64,000 nucleotides of DNA from Mycolicibacterium rutilum (GCF_900108565.1 NZ_LT629971.1:2728001-2792000); one strand, 5' to 3'; shown: positions 44,360-53,860, counted from the stretch's first letter. Translations and numbers: made by a program. The notes: generated from the sequence alone by a model not told the origin.

Positions 44360-44707
44360 TTGGACGGACAACTTTGCACCGAGTCCTGGGTGGATCGGGT
44401 GGCGGTCGTGGCCGCCTCCGGCGATCTCGACATGCTGACGGCGCCCCAGTTGCGGGACGCCGTGGCCGCGGCCCTGGCGAAAGATCCGGCGGGTCTGATC
44501 GTCGACCTGACGAAGGTGGAGTTCCTCGGATCCGCCGGCATGCAGGTGCTGATGGAGACGCACAACCAGACCGACGGCACCGAGGTGCGATTCGCCGTCG
44601 TCGCCGAGGGGCCGGCGACCAGCCGGCCGTTGAAGATCACCGGGATCGCCGACGTCATCGGGTTATTTTCGTCACTCGACGCCGCGCTCGAGAATCTGTC
44701 TGCGTGA
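44360..44707 (+). CDS. STAS-domain anti-sigma factor antagonist
   Basis: A 115-aa STAS protein with IVDLTKVEFLGSAGMQVLME. The phosphorylatable Ser is S58 in LGSAGM. TTG 44360 follows AGAGGTGAAGC. With the HATPase protein just downstream it fits a partner-switching pair controlling an alternative sigma factor of the SigF/SigB type; no sigma gene is in the window. Confidence 0.85.
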   Translation: MDGQLCTESWVDRVAVVAASGDLDMLTAPQLRDAVAAALAKDPAGLIVDLTKVEFLGSAGMQVLMETHNQTDGTEVRFAVVAEGPATSRPLKITGIADVIGLFSSLDAALENLSA

Positions 44708-44739
44708 GCGCGAGACCGACGGGGTAATCAGACGGCATC

Positions 44740-45189
44740 ATGAACGCTCCCACGGAACTCGGTTTCTCATCCAACGGCCGCGCCGACGCGCAGACCGTGG
44801 CTGAGTTCCGTAATGCCTTCGCTCAGTGGCTACGTGAGAATTTCGCGCTCGATCCCGAGCGATTCAACGACGTGCTGCTCGCGGTCAACGAGGCGCTCAC
44901 CAACTCCGCGGAGTTCGCGTACGTCGGCCGCGCCGACGGCGGCACGATGTCGGTGACCGCGCGCTACAACGCCGAGGATCGGCGGCTGGTGACCACCGTC
45001 GCCGACCAGGGGGCCTGGCTGCACAAGGAGCCCGACGGCACCCCCAACACCCGCGGCCGCGGCATCGAACTGATGCGGGCGCTGTCCGATCGCGCCACCA
45101 TCGACCGCACCCCGACCGGCACCCAGGTCCGGCTCGAATTCGACGGTTGCCCCCTTCTCTCGCAGGAGCCGTTCGCTACTTCGGCCTAG
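44740..45189 (+). CDS. HATPase_c anti-sigma factor/serine kinase
   Basis: A 149-aa GHKL ATPase with an N-box NEALTNSAEFAY, a G1 box VADQGAW and a G2-like RGRGIELM. This is the RsbW/SpoIIAB class that binds a sigma factor and phosphorylates its STAS antagonist. It lies between two STAS genes, supporting partner switching. It is longer than RsbW by a few residues only. Confidence 0.85.
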   Translation: MNAPTELGFSSNGRADAQTVAEFRNAFAQWLRENFALDPERFNDVLLAVNEALTNSAEFAYVGRADGGTMSVTARYNAEDRRLVTTVADQGAWLHKEPDGTPNTRGRGIELMRALSDRATIDRTPTGTQVRLEFDGCPLLSQEPFATSA

Positions 45190-45274
45190 GCCGTGTTTGC
45201 CTCGCGCGCAGTATGGGTAAAGGCGCTTTGCTGAGTCCGAAATCCCAGGTCTGCTCCGCAGGAAGCGAGCGCTC

Positions 45275-45688
45275 ATGTCCGTTGCGGCGATTTCCCGCCC
45301 CTCCCCGGCTCCTGGACGGCGCCTGACAGTGACCTGCGGCGCGTGGGCCGGGCCCAGCGCACGGCACGTGACGGTCTTCGCCGACGGTGAGATCGACGCG
45401 GCCAACGCCAAAGAGTTCGCGGTCGCGGTATGCGATGCCGTGGCAGGAGCGGAACGCGTCACCCTCGACCTGTCCGGTCTCGAGTTCATCGCGATCGACG
45501 GCGTGGCCGCACTGCACGCGATCAACGCCCACCTGACCCGCGCAGGGGTGCCGTGGTGCGTGCTGCCCGGACCGGCGGCGTCGCGGGTGCTGGGAATCTG
45601 CGACCGCGAACACGTGATCCCGCTGCTGCAACCCGCTCCCTCGGCCCGCCGCGGCGAAACTGTGCTGCGGCTGGTTCAGTCCAACTGA
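45275..45688 (+). CDS. STAS-domain protein lacking the phosphorylatable Ser
   Basis: A 137-aa STAS protein with an N-terminal Pro-rich extension and VTLDLSGLEFIAIDGVAAL. At the phosphorylation position it has Ile (I74, in FIAIDG) where the partner at 44360 has Ser, so it should not be inactivated by kinase. It may act as a constitutive antagonist or decoy. Confidence 0.8.
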   Translation: MSVAAISRPSPAPGRRLTVTCGAWAGPSARHVTVFADGEIDAANAKEFAVAVCDAVAGAERVTLDLSGLEFIAIDGVAALHAINAHLTRAGVPWCVLPGPAASRVLGICDREHVIPLLQPAPSARRGETVLRLVQSN

Positions 45689-46063
45689 CGCGCATGTGAC
45701 GATCGAGACGGAAGTTGTCGGTTTGCTGACGTGTCGCGTTGTGATCTACCGCTCACTTTGATCCGAAAAGCTAAGAAACCGTTATCGCCGAACGTCTCAC
45801 AGTAAGTGCGAAGGGTGTTGCGAGACAAGCGTTGTCACTGCTCAGCACGGTGCTTCCGATTGCTGATTCGGGATAACAATCGGGTAACGAATAGTTTTCT
45901 AAGCAGTGTCTGAGAGGTTTCTGCGGCATCCCGGCGCAGTCCGTTTTCGTCGCGACGGCTTGTCGTCTTTCGTCGCTAGACTCGGTCGGGATCGCGCCGC
46001 CGAGGCGCGAAATGACTTGAACTCGAGGGCCGGTGCACGCCATGCCGGCGGAGGTACCGAACC
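45689..46063. other. Intergenic region, AT-richer
   Basis: About 375 bases with no accepted gene. It is AT-richer than its neighbours. The RBS CGGAGG lies nine bases before ATG 46064. No clear terminator or riboswitch was seen, though a small RNA or promoter is possible. Confidence 0.4.
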
Positions 46064-47116
46064 ATGGTTGATCTTTTCACGCGCCCAGGCGCGAGCAAGA
46101 AGCACGCCGACGACCACCGCGCGGATCCGAGCGCGATGACGCTGGGCGCCTCAGACGTGCGCCGTGGCGCCGTCGGCGACATCGCCGTCACCGCCACCGG
46201 CCGGACGCTCACCACCCATCCCGGTGACGACAGCGTCGCGGTGCTCAACGCGCGCACGCTGGCCGTCGAGGCGATCATCGCGGTGCACGGAGAGCCGTTC
46301 GCGGTGGCCGTCCACGACGACCGCGCGTACGTCAGCACCTCGTCATGGACGCACAAGGACGAGGTGACGGTCATCGACACCACCTCGAAGACCGTGATCG
46401 CGTCCTACCCGCTGGCCGAGAACGTGACGGCGCTGGCGGTCAGCCCGGACGGCAAGCGGGTCTACGCGGGCCGGACCGGCGACGGCCACATCGACGTCGC
46501 GGTCATCGACATCCCCGCCGACCGGGTGGGCACCATCGACGTGGCCACCGGCGCGGGCATCGGCATCGACGCGCTGGCCGTCGACCCGGACGGTGAACGC
46601 CTCTATGTCGCGACCACCGACGCCCGCGGCAGCGCGGTCGTCGTCGTCGACATCGAGACGGCCCGCGTCGCGCATGCGGTGCGGATCGGCTCGCCGATCC
46701 GCGACATCGCGATCGCCGACGACACGGCGTTCGTGCTCAGCTCCGACCGCGCCCGCGGCGGTGTGCTGCACGTGATCGAACTCGCGACGGGTCGGGTCAC
46801 CGGCGTCGTCGAGCTGGGCGGCGCGCCGACGCAACTGGCCGTCGGTGCCGACAAGTCCCGGGCTTACGTCGTCGACTACGACCGCGTTGTCGTGGTGTGC
46901 ACGCTGACGCTGCAGGTCATCAACGACATCACGGTCAGCGCCCGGCCGTCGTGCGTGGCGGTGGATTCGCACAATGGCCGGTTGTATGTCGCCGATTACG
47001 ACGGCCACGTGTCCGCGTTCGCCGTCGAGACGACGATGCCGCTGCTGTACTCGCAGTTCATGGCGACCGACCCGATCGTCGCCGACTACCGCGAGTTGGA
47101 GCCGGTGCACGCGTAG
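46064..47116 (+). CDS. YncE-like beta-propeller protein
   Basis: A 350-aa protein of about seven blades, with repeats such as VAVLNARTLAVEAIIAVHG, VTVIDTTSKTVIASYPLAE, LAVSPDGKRVYAGRT and LAVDPDGERLYVATT. This is the NHL/YncE fold of ligand-binding proteins. No signal peptide is visible, so it is probably cytoplasmic. Role unknown. It is convergent with the response-regulator gene, separated by no bases. Confidence 0.82.
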   Translation: MVDLFTRPGASKKHADDHRADPSAMTLGASDVRRGAVGDIAVTATGRTLTTHPGDDSVAVLNARTLAVEAIIAVHGEPFAVAVHDDRAYVSTSSWTHKDEVTVIDTTSKTVIASYPLAENVTALAVSPDGKRVYAGRTGDGHIDVAVIDIPADRVGTIDVATGAGIGIDALAVDPDGERLYVATTDARGSAVVVVDIETARVAHAVRIGSPIRDIAIADDTAFVLSSDRARGGVLHVIELATGRVTGVVELGGAPTQLAVGADKSRAYVVDYDRVVVVCTLTLQVINDITVSARPSCVAVDSHNGRLYVADYDGHVSAFAVETTMPLLYSQFMATDPIVADYRELEPVHA

Positions 47117-47806
47117 TCAGCGCCACTGGTAGCGGGTCTTGGGCCTGCCGGCCTTGCCGTAGTCGGTGTGGCGGGTGACGACGCCGTCGTCGGCGAGCCG
47201 CTCGAGGTACCGCCACGCGGTCACCCGCGACACCGCGACCTGTTTGGCGACGTCGTCGGCGGTCACCCCGTCCTCGGAATCCCGTACGGCACGGGCGATC
47301 TCGTCGTTGGTACCCGGTGCCGCACCCTTGGGGGTGGTCGCCCTGGCCGGGTTGATCCGCAGTTCGGCGAGCGCGCGGTCCACCTCGGCCTGGCTGGCGG
47401 CCTGGGTTCCTGCGGGCAGAGCCTCGCGGTAGCGTCGGTACGCCTCGAGGCGGTCGCGGAACGCCGCGAATGTGAACGGTTTGAGCAGATACGCCAACGC
47501 GCCGTGACCCACGGCCGCGCGCACCATCTCCAGGTCCCGCTCGGATGTGATCGCGATGATGTCGGGCGTCGGCAGCAGGCTCGAGAGCGCGTTGGCCAGC
47601 GATATGCCGTCGGCGTCGGGCAGGCCGATGTCGAGCAAAACGAGGTCGATCGGGTTATCGGTGGCCGCCGCTCCCGACGCGTGCCGCATGGCGTCGCGCG
47701 CGGTGTGGGCCACCGCGCTGACCGAAAAGCCGGACAGCCGACCGAGATACGTGCGGTGCGCCTCGGCGATCAACGGTTCGTCCTCGACGATCAGCACGGT
47801 GATCAC
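47117..47806 (-). CDS. Response regulator, CitB/DcuR type
   Basis: A 229-aa regulator. The receiver domain has ITVLIVEDEPLIAEAHRTYL, phosphoacceptor Asp in LVLLDIGLPDADG and Lys in YLLKPF. The C-terminal HTH is of the CitT/DcuR type (VTADDVAKQVAVSRVTAWRYL). GTG 47806 overlaps the kinase stop by 4 nt. It is coupled to the sensor kinase and likely controls C4-dicarboxylate or citrate uptake, with the DctA gene nearby. Confidence 0.88.
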   Translation of the reverse strand: MITVLIVEDEPLIAEAHRTYLGRLSGFSVSAVAHTARDAMRHASGAAATDNPIDLVLLDIGLPDADGISLANALSSLLPTPDIIAITSERDLEMVRAAVGHGALAYLLKPFTFAAFRDRLEAYRRYREALPAGTQAASQAEVDRALAELRINPARATTPKGAAPGTNDEIARAVRDSEDGVTADDVAKQVAVSRVTAWRYLERLADDGVVTRHTDYGKAGRPKTRYQWR

Positions 47807-49356
47807 GACGCCTCCCGCACGGTCACCGTCACCACCGAACCGTAGGTCACGTCGGTGCTCAACGTGCCGCCGTGCCGGTTCACCACCTGCGCGACGAGCG
47901 CCAGCCCGAGCCCGTGGCGGTCGGGATCGCCCTTCGTCGAATAGCCCCGCTGCGTGGCCTTGGCGAAGGTGTCGGGGTCCATGCCCGGCCCGCTGTCGGC
48001 CACCCGCAGCGTCAGGGTGCCGTCGTGCATCTGCACGGTGACCTCGACCCACGGATCGTCGCGGTCGCACGCGTCCATCGCGTTGTCGATCAGGTTGCCC
48101 AGCACCGTGACCATCTCCGAGCCGGTCAGCGGGACCCGGTCGCTGTCGGACGGCAGCCGGGTGTCCTCGGTGACGGTCAGCTCGATGCCGCGTTCGTCGG
48201 CCTGGGCGCTCTTGCCGAGCAGCAGCGCGACCAGCGCCGGCTCGCCGACGGCGGCGGACAGCCGGTCGACGAGGTGCTGCGACAGCGCGAGTTCGTCGGT
48301 CGCGAACCGCACCGCCTCCTCGGGCCTGCCCATCTCGACCATCGTGACGATGGTGTGCAGCTTGTTGGCCGCCTCGTGCGCCTGCGACCGCAGCGTGTCG
48401 GTCAGCACCTTCAGCGAGGTGAGTTCGCCCAGCGCGCCTTGCAATTCGGTGCGATCGCGGATCGTGACGACCTCGGAGTCCGGCGGCGCGGTCTCGACAT
48501 GCGACCGGTTCACGACCAGCACCCGGTCACGGGTGACGTGCACCTCGTCGCGGGCGCCGGGGTCGGCGCTGCGCAGGAAGTCGGGCAGGTCGTCGCGGTC
48601 GACGGGCCCGGGCGGCAGCGCGAGCAACCGGCGCGCCTCGTCGTTGACCAGGGCCACGCCGGTGCGGTCGAGCACGATCAGGCCCTCGGACACCGAATGC
48701 AGGATCGCGTCGTGGTGTTCGTACATCACCCGCAGTTCGTCGGGCCGCAGCCCGTGCGTCTGACGCAGCAGCCGTCGCCGGATGAGCCAGACGCCGGCGA
48801 GCGAAACGGCAAGCGCCGCAACGCTGACGGTGACGATGATCGGCACCTGCGCGCGCCACCGGTCGGCCAGGCTGGTCTGCAGGATGCCCGCCGACACCAG
48901 GCCGACGATCCGGCCGGATCCGTCCCGCACCGGCGCGACCGCGCGGATCGACGGTCCCAGCGTGCCGGTGTAGGTCTCGGAGAACGTCTCGCCGCGCAGT
49001 GCCGGTTCGATGGTGCCGATGTACTTGGCCCCGATCTGCTGCGGGTCGGTGTGGGTGAACCGGGTGCGGTCCGGCGCCATGATCGTGATGAACGCGATGT
49101 CGGTCTCCCTGCGCACCGCTTCGGTCACCGGCTGCAGAACCTCGGTGGCCCTTCCCGATTCGATGGCGGCCGCGGTCGACGGTGAGTCCGCCAGCGCGGT
49201 CGCGATGCCGATCACCTGTTCGCGGGCCGCGGCGTCACCGTCCTGGCGGGCGTCCAGCAGCGCCAGCGCGCTGCCCGCGAGCACGATGACCGCGATCACC
49301 AGGATCTGCAGCGCGATGGCCTGGGTGGCCAGCGACCGGGGTCGCCACCTGTTCAC
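47803..49356 (-). CDS. Sensor histidine kinase, CitA/DcuS type
   Basis: A 517-aa kinase with two transmembrane helices (about 10-35 and 175-200) around an extracytoplasmic PAS-like sensor (RFTHTDPQQIGAKYIGTIEP, FSETYTGTLGPSIRAVAPV). A cytoplasmic PAS (SVSEGLIVLDRTGVALVND) follows, then an SpoOB-type DHp helix RSQAHEAANKLHTIVTMVEM with the His, and HATPase (NLIDNAMDAC, DSGPGM, GYSTKGDPDRHGLGLAL). GTG 49356 overlaps the hydrolase stop by 4 nt. CitA/DcuS sensors bind citrate or C4-dicarboxylates. Confidence 0.9.
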   Translation of the reverse strand: MNRWRPRSLATQAIALQILVIAVIVLAGSALALLDARQDGDAAAREQVIGIATALADSPSTAAAIESGRATEVLQPVTEAVRRETDIAFITIMAPDRTRFTHTDPQQIGAKYIGTIEPALRGETFSETYTGTLGPSIRAVAPVRDGSGRIVGLVSAGILQTSLADRWRAQVPIIVTVSVAALAVSLAGVWLIRRRLLRQTHGLRPDELRVMYEHHDAILHSVSEGLIVLDRTGVALVNDEARRLLALPPGPVDRDDLPDFLRSADPGARDEVHVTRDRVLVVNRSHVETAPPDSEVVTIRDRTELQGALGELTSLKVLTDTLRSQAHEAANKLHTIVTMVEMGRPEEAVRFATDELALSQHLVDRLSAAVGEPALVALLLGKSAQADERGIELTVTEDTRLPSDSDRVPLTGSEMVTVLGNLIDNAMDACDRDDPWVEVTVQMHDGTLTLRVADSGPGMDPDTFAKATQRGYSTKGDPDRHGLGLALVAQVVNRHGGTLSTDVTYGSVVTVTVREAS

Positions 49357-50234
49357 GGCGCGCCCAGTTCGGCGGCGGCCACACCCAGGATGTCGTCGGC
49401 GGACCCGACGGCGACGAAGTGGCCGGCGCCCTCGACCTGGTGCCACACCGCCCCGGGCATCGCGTCGGCGACCGTCCGGTTGATCACCGCCGGCACCAGC
49501 AAATCGTCGGTGCCCTGCCACATGTGCACCGGGCGCTGGATCGCACCGACATCGAACGACCAACGGCGGTACAGCAATTCGGCGTCGCGCACCAGACCCG
49601 CCGAACCGTGCGCGAAGCACTCGGCGCAGGTGTCGCAGAACGCCGACTCGACACCGGGGCGGGACAGGACCTCCCGGTCGTAGTCGTTCACGCCGGCACG
49701 GATCTGCTTGGCGAACGAGGCGCGAAAACGTCTGGCGGACAGCCCGAGTGCGGCGTACATGAGCCGGAAACCGGGCCGGAACCGCAGCGCGAGCGTGCCG
49801 CCGAGCGCATCGATCCGCGACAGGTACCGCGCGGCCCAGTTGTCGCCGAAGGCGCCGTAACTGCCGCCGGCGATGCTGCTGACGTGGCGCAGCCGCGCGG
49901 GGTCGAGGTGGGCGGCCGCGGCCAACGCCCACGGCCCGCCCTCTGACCAGCCCGTGACGCCGAACGTCTGGCGGCCCAACGCGTCGGCGACCGTCAGCAG
50001 GTCGTCGGCCCAACCGGCATAGGTGCGTGGCCGCTGCGCGGTGGATCCGCCCATGCCCGGACGGTCGATGCACACGAACCGCACGCCCTGCCCGAGGGCC
50101 GCGTCCGAGAACAGTCGCGCCTCCAGTCGGCTGCTGGGCCCGCCGTGGTTGTGCAGGACGAGCGGCCCGGCCGGATCACCCACCTCGAGGTAGGTCAGAC
50201 GGCGGCCGTCGGGCGTCGCGACCTCGCTGACCAT
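49353..50234 (-). CDS. Alpha/beta hydrolase
   Basis: A 293-aa hydrolase-fold protein with LHNHGGPSSR (oxyanion), the nucleophile in GWSEGGPWAL, an Asp in GTDDLLVP and a His in EGAGHFVAVG. It is the first gene of a three-gene run with the two-component system (4-nt overlaps throughout). The substrate is unknown; a role in generating the sensed ligand is possible but only suggested by order. Confidence 0.85.
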   Translation of the reverse strand: MVSEVATPDGRRLTYLEVGDPAGPLVLHNHGGPSSRLEARLFSDAALGQGVRFVCIDRPGMGGSTAQRPRTYAGWADDLLTVADALGRQTFGVTGWSEGGPWALAAAAHLDPARLRHVSSIAGGSYGAFGDNWAARYLSRIDALGGTLALRFRPGFRLMYAALGLSARRFRASFAKQIRAGVNDYDREVLSRPGVESAFCDTCAECFAHGSAGLVRDAELLYRRWSFDVGAIQRPVHMWQGTDDLLVPAVINRTVADAMPGAVWHQVEGAGHFVAVGSADDILGVAAAELGAP

Positions 50235-50328
50235 CGCACCTCCGCTGAACGAAATGAACTAAAGCGTGACCTGGCTCACGTCGGGGTTGACCCTACTTGC
50301 AGACCACAGCTCGTGACCGGAGGTAGAA

Positions 50329-51711
50329 ATGACCGTCCTCGACCGCCCGCCCGTACCCGAGCCGGAACAGCCGGCGCGAAAACGCGACCGCACGCACTGG
50401 CTCTACATCGCGGTGATCATTGCGGTGTTCGCCGGTGTCGGGGTCGGCATCCTCGCGCCCGGCGTCGGCAAAAGCGTCGGCGTGCTCGGCACCATGTTCG
50501 TCGACCTGATCAAGATGATGATCGCGCCGGTCATCTTCTGCACGATCGTGCTGGGCATCGGGTCGGTGCGCAAAGCCGCGACCGTCGGCAAGGTCGGCGG
50601 CCTGGCGTTCGTGTACTTCCTGGTGATGTCGACCTTCGCGCTGGCGATCGGGCTGGTCGTCGGCAACATCCTGCATCCGGGCACCGGGATGAACCTGACC
50701 GAGAGCGCGGCGGGCAAGGGCGCCGAACTCGCCGAGAAGGCGCACGAGGCCGGCGGCCTGATGGACTTCGTCGCAGGCATCATCCCGGAGACGCTGTTCT
50801 CGTCGCTGACCGCGGGCAGCGTGTTGCAGGCGCTGTTCGTCGCGCTGCTGGTCGGGTTCGCGCTGCAGGCGATGGGATCGGCGGGCGAGCCGATCCTGCG
50901 CGGCATCGAGCACCTGCAGAAGCTGGTGTTCAAGGTCCTGGTGATGATCCTGTGGCTGGCCCCGATCGGCGCGTTCGGCGCGATCGCCAACGTCGTCGGC
51001 CAGACCGGCTGGACCGCGGTGACCCAGCTGCTGGGCCTGATGCTCGGGTTCTACGTGACCTGCGTGGTGTTCGTGTTCGGTGTGCTGGGCGCGATCCTGC
51101 GGATCGTGTCGGGGGTGTCGATCTTCCGGCTGGTGCGCTACCTGGCCCGCGAGTACCTGCTGATCGTGTCGACGTCGTCGTCGGAGTCCGCGCTGCCGCG
51201 GCTGATCGCCAAGATGGAACACCTCGGTGTCGACCGCAGCACCGTCGGCGTCGTGGTGCCCACCGGCTACTCGTTCAACCTCGACGGCACCGCGATCTAC
51301 CTCACGATGGCGTCGCTGTTCATCGCCGGTGCGCTGGGTGACCCGCTGTCGCTGCCGGAGCAGATCGGTCTGCTGGTGTTCATGATCGTCGCGTCGAAGG
51401 GCGCCGCCGGGGTGACCGGCGCTGGGCTGGCCACGCTGGCCGGCGGGCTGCAGAGCCACCGGCCGGACCTGCTCGACGGCGTCGGCCTGATCGTCGGCAT
51501 CGACCGGTTCATGTCGGAGGCCCGCGCGCTGACCAACTTCTCCGGCAACGCGGTCGCCACCATCCTCGTCGGGTCGTGGACCAAGACCATCGACCGCGAC
51601 CGGGTCGACACGGTGCTGCGCGGCGGCGATCCGTTCGACGAGCTGACGATGGTCGACGGCGCCCACGGCACCGAAACCCCTGCGGTACAGCGAGAGCCCG
51701 TCCCCGCCTAG
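50329..51711 (+). CDS. dctA: C4-dicarboxylate/cation symporter, DctA-like
   Basis: A 460-aa DAACS transporter with about eight hydrophobic helices, the Ser-rich hairpin STSSSESALPRLIAKMEHLG, and PTGYSFNLDGTAIYLTMASL. It takes up fumarate, succinate or malate with Na+ or H+. ATG 50329 follows GGAGGTAGAA. It diverges from the hydrolase/two-component operon, the likely regulator, and ends at a strong terminator. Confidence 0.92.
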   Translation: MTVLDRPPVPEPEQPARKRDRTHWLYIAVIIAVFAGVGVGILAPGVGKSVGVLGTMFVDLIKMMIAPVIFCTIVLGIGSVRKAATVGKVGGLAFVYFLVMSTFALAIGLVVGNILHPGTGMNLTESAAGKGAELAEKAHEAGGLMDFVAGIIPETLFSSLTAGSVLQALFVALLVGFALQAMGSAGEPILRGIEHLQKLVFKVLVMILWLAPIGAFGAIANVVGQTGWTAVTQLLGLMLGFYVTCVVFVFGVLGAILRIVSGVSIFRLVRYLAREYLLIVSTSSSESALPRLIAKMEHLGVDRSTVGVVVPTGYSFNLDGTAIYLTMASLFIAGALGDPLSLPEQIGLLVFMIVASKGAAGVTGAGLATLAGGLQSHRPDLLDGVGLIVGIDRFMSEARALTNFSGNAVATILVGSWTKTIDRDRVDTVLRGGDPFDELTMVDGAHGTETPAVQREPVPA

Positions 51712-51729
51712 CTGCACCGCCTCATCGAG

Positions 51730-51774
51730 ACTGCGGGCAGATCGCACTTCCCCCGAACGCGATCTGCCCGCAGT
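51730..51774 (+). terminator. Terminator of dctA
   Basis: Perfect 16-bp stem ACTGCGGGCAGATCGC (51730-51745) with its complement at 51759-51774 around a 13-base loop, then TTCGGCTTTTT. It starts 18 bases after the dctA stop. Confidence 0.8.
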
Positions 51775-51871
51775 TTCGGCTTTTTCGAAAAGGCGTTGAA
51801 CCCTTCCGGGCACTGGCTCGTCGTACCGCGTGACGGCCACCGGGGCCGCGAGAACATGAAGGGAGCGCGTC

Positions 51872-52168
51872 ATGCGCGCAACGCTGTTACTGATGACGGG
51901 ATTCGCCGCGGCGGCCTGCGGGCTGATGCTCGGTCCCGCGGCCCACGCGTCGGCCGCGGAGTCCGCCCAGCTGACCATCGCCACGCTGGAAGCGCAGGGT
52001 TTCGATGTGCGGGTCAACAAGATCGGCAGCGCATCGCTGGACAAGTGCGTCATCACCGATATCCGAAACCCGCGTGAGCGAACGGAATTGGTGCGGCGCG
52101 GGGATGACTTGATCCAGGTGGTCGCGCAACGGTCGATCACCGTCACCGCCGACTGCTCGCGGCGGTGA
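51872..52168 (+). CDS. Secreted small mycobacterial protein
   Basis: A 98-aa exported protein (signal MTGFAAAACGLMLGPAAHASA). The mature part LEAQGFDVRVNKIGSASLDK and CVITDIRNP with a second Cys in VTADCSR suggests a disulfide-linked small fold. It is clearly paralogous to the convergent gene at 52222. Function unknown. Confidence 0.75.
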   Translation: MRATLLLMTGFAAAACGLMLGPAAHASAAESAQLTIATLEAQGFDVRVNKIGSASLDKCVITDIRNPRERTELVRRGDDLIQVVAQRSITVTADCSRR

Positions 52169-52174
52169 ATCACG

Positions 52175-52211
52175 AAGAAGCCCGGCCGGGCGATCCCCGG
52201 CCGGGCTTCTT
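52175..52211. terminator. Bidirectional hairpin between convergent paralogues
   Basis: Stem AAGAAGCCCGGCCGGG (52175-52190) and perfect complement (52196-52211) around a 5-base loop, with AAGAA and TTCTT flanks giving short U-runs in both directions. It lies between the two paralogous genes and can stop both. Confidence 0.85.
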
Positions 52212-52221
52212 ACGTCTCAGC

Positions 52222-52533
52222 TCAGCGGGAGCAGTCCAGCGACACCGAGACCGGCTGGCTGGTCACCTGCGGCACCAGGAACTGCTGACCGCGCGCGCCG
52301 GGCCCGATGTAGGGCACCAACTGGCCGAACTGCTGGGGATTGCGCACGTTGGTCACCACGCAGTCCTCGATCGGTCCGGTGCCGATGCGGTCGATGGTGA
52401 CCGTGTAGCCCTCGGACTGCAGCTTGTTGATCACCTCGGTCGCCGACTGCTGTTGCGCCGACGCCACCGCTGCCGGCGCGGCGAGCAGGCCGCACACGCC
52501 GGCCGCGGCGGCGATCATCCGTATGTTCCGCAT
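52222..52533 (-). CDS. Secreted small mycobacterial protein, paralogue
   Basis: A 103-aa exported protein with signal MRNIRMIAAAAGVCGLLAAP and mature LQSEGYTVTIDRIGTGPIED, CVVTNVRNPQQ and a final SLDCSR. It mirrors its neighbour at 51872 motif for motif. ATG 52533 was chosen over a longer frame. Function unknown. Confidence 0.75.
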   Translation of the reverse strand: MRNIRMIAAAAGVCGLLAAPAAVASAQQQSATEVINKLQSEGYTVTIDRIGTGPIEDCVVTNVRNPQQFGQLVPYIGPGARGQQFLVPQVTSQPVSVSLDCSR

Positions 52534-52550
52534 GGGTCCATCATCCGCCA

Positions 52551-53750
52551 TCAGCGCTCGGCGCGCTGATAGGCGGTCACCACCGCCGCGCCACCGAGGC
52601 CGATATTGTGCTGCAGCGCCGCGGTGACGCCCTCGACCTGCCGTTTGTCGGCGGTGCCGCGCAACTGCCAGGTCAGCTCGGCACACTGCGCGAGGCCCGT
52701 CGCGCCCAGCGGGTGGCCCTTGGAGATCAACCCACCCGACGGGTTGACGACCCAGCGGCCCCCGTAGGTGGTGTCGTTGTTGTCGATCAGCTTGGGCGCC
52801 TCACCCTCACCGCACAGGCCCAGCGCCTCGTAGAGCAGCAGCTCGTTGGCCGAGAAGCAGTCGTGCAGCTCGATGACCTGGAAGTCGGCGGGCCCCAAGC
52901 CGGACTGGTCGTAAACCTGTTGTGAGGCCTGCACATTCATGTCGTAGCCGATGACGTTTTTGGCGCTGCCGTCGAACGTGGACTCGAAGTCGGTGGTCAT
53001 CGCCTGGCCGACGATCTCGACGGCCTGGCCGGCCAGCCCGTGCTTGTCGACGAACTCCTCGCCGGCCAGGATCGCCGCGCCCGAACCGTCGGACGTCGGC
53101 GAGCACTGCAGTTTGGTCACCGGATCGGAGATCATCCGGGCGGCCAGGATGTCGTCGAGGGTGTACTCCTCCTGGAACTGCGCGTACGGGTTGTTCACCG
53201 AGTGCTTGTGGTTCTTGTAGCCGATCTTTGCGAAATGTTCGGCGGTGCTGCCGTACTGGCGCATGTGCTCACGGCCGGCCGCGGCGAACATCCACGGCGC
53301 GACCGGCAGCGCGAATTCCTCGATCTCGGCGAGCGCCTTGATGTGGCGGCCCAGCGGCGGCTCGCGGTCCTCGGCGCCGCCGGCCAACGCGCCGGGCTGC
53401 ATCTTCTCGAAACCCAGCGCGATCGTGCAGTCGGCGAGCCCGCCGCGGATCGCCTGCGCGGCCAGGAACAGTGCCGTGGAGCCCGTCGAACAGTTGTTGT
53501 TGACGTTGACGATCGGGATGCCGGTCATGCCCAGCTCGTAGAGCGCGCGGTTGCCCGACGTCGAGTCGCCGCTGCAGTACCCGACGAAGCCCTGCTGAAC
53601 CTGCGAGTAATGCACACCGGCGTCCTCGAGCGCCTTCGTCCCGGACTCGCGCGCCATGTCGGGGTAGTCCCAGCCCTCGCGACGGCCGGGCTTCTCGAAC
53701 TTCGTCATCCCGACCCCGACGACGAACACCTTCTGTGGTTTGGCGGGCAT
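52551..53750 (-). CDS. Thiolase/lipid-transfer protein (SCP2-type)
   Basis: A 399-aa thiolase-like protein: first catalytic Cys C87 in [11 protein letters not shown], then [14 protein letters not shown] and the C-terminal [14 protein letters not shown]. It is in the SCP-x/lipid-transfer branch used in steroid side-chain degradation. ATG 53750 starts [15 protein letters not shown] KstR-type box lies in the divergent gap, which supports a role in sterol or lipid catabolism. Activity as retro-aldolase or thiolase is not decided by sequence. Confidence 0.85.
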   Translation of the reverse strand: MPAKPQKVFVVGVGMTKFEKPGRREGWDYPDMARESGTKALEDAGVHYSQVQQGFVGYCSGDSTSGNRALYELGMTGIPIVNVNNNCSTGSTALFLAAQAIRGGLADCTIALGFEKMQPGALAGGAEDREPPLGRHIKALAEIEEFALPVAPWMFAAAGREHMRQYGSTAEHFAKIGYKNHKHSVNNPYAQFQEEYTLDDILAARMISDPVTKLQCSPTSDGSGAAILAGEEFVDKHGLAGQAVEIVGQAMTTDFESTFDGSAKNVIGYDMNVQASQQVYDQSGLGPADFQVIELHDCFSANELLLYEALGLCGEGEAPKLIDNNDTTYGGRWVVNPSGGLISKGHPLGATGLAQCAELTWQLRGTADKRQVEGVTAALQHNIGLGGAAVVTAYQRAER

Positions 53751-53860
53751 GTCCTGGCTTCCTCTCGGTACTGCTCGCTGCGGCGAGCAGACGCAGAATC
53801 CCACGAACCGGGGCTGGATTACGACGTTTTGCGTCTGCTCGCGGGAGGAAGTGGTGTAGA

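Noticed and set aside
50293..52173. 626-codon frame antisense to dctA
   Set aside because: His/Asp/Gln/Arg-rich with no fold signature; the DctA frame has all transporter motifs.
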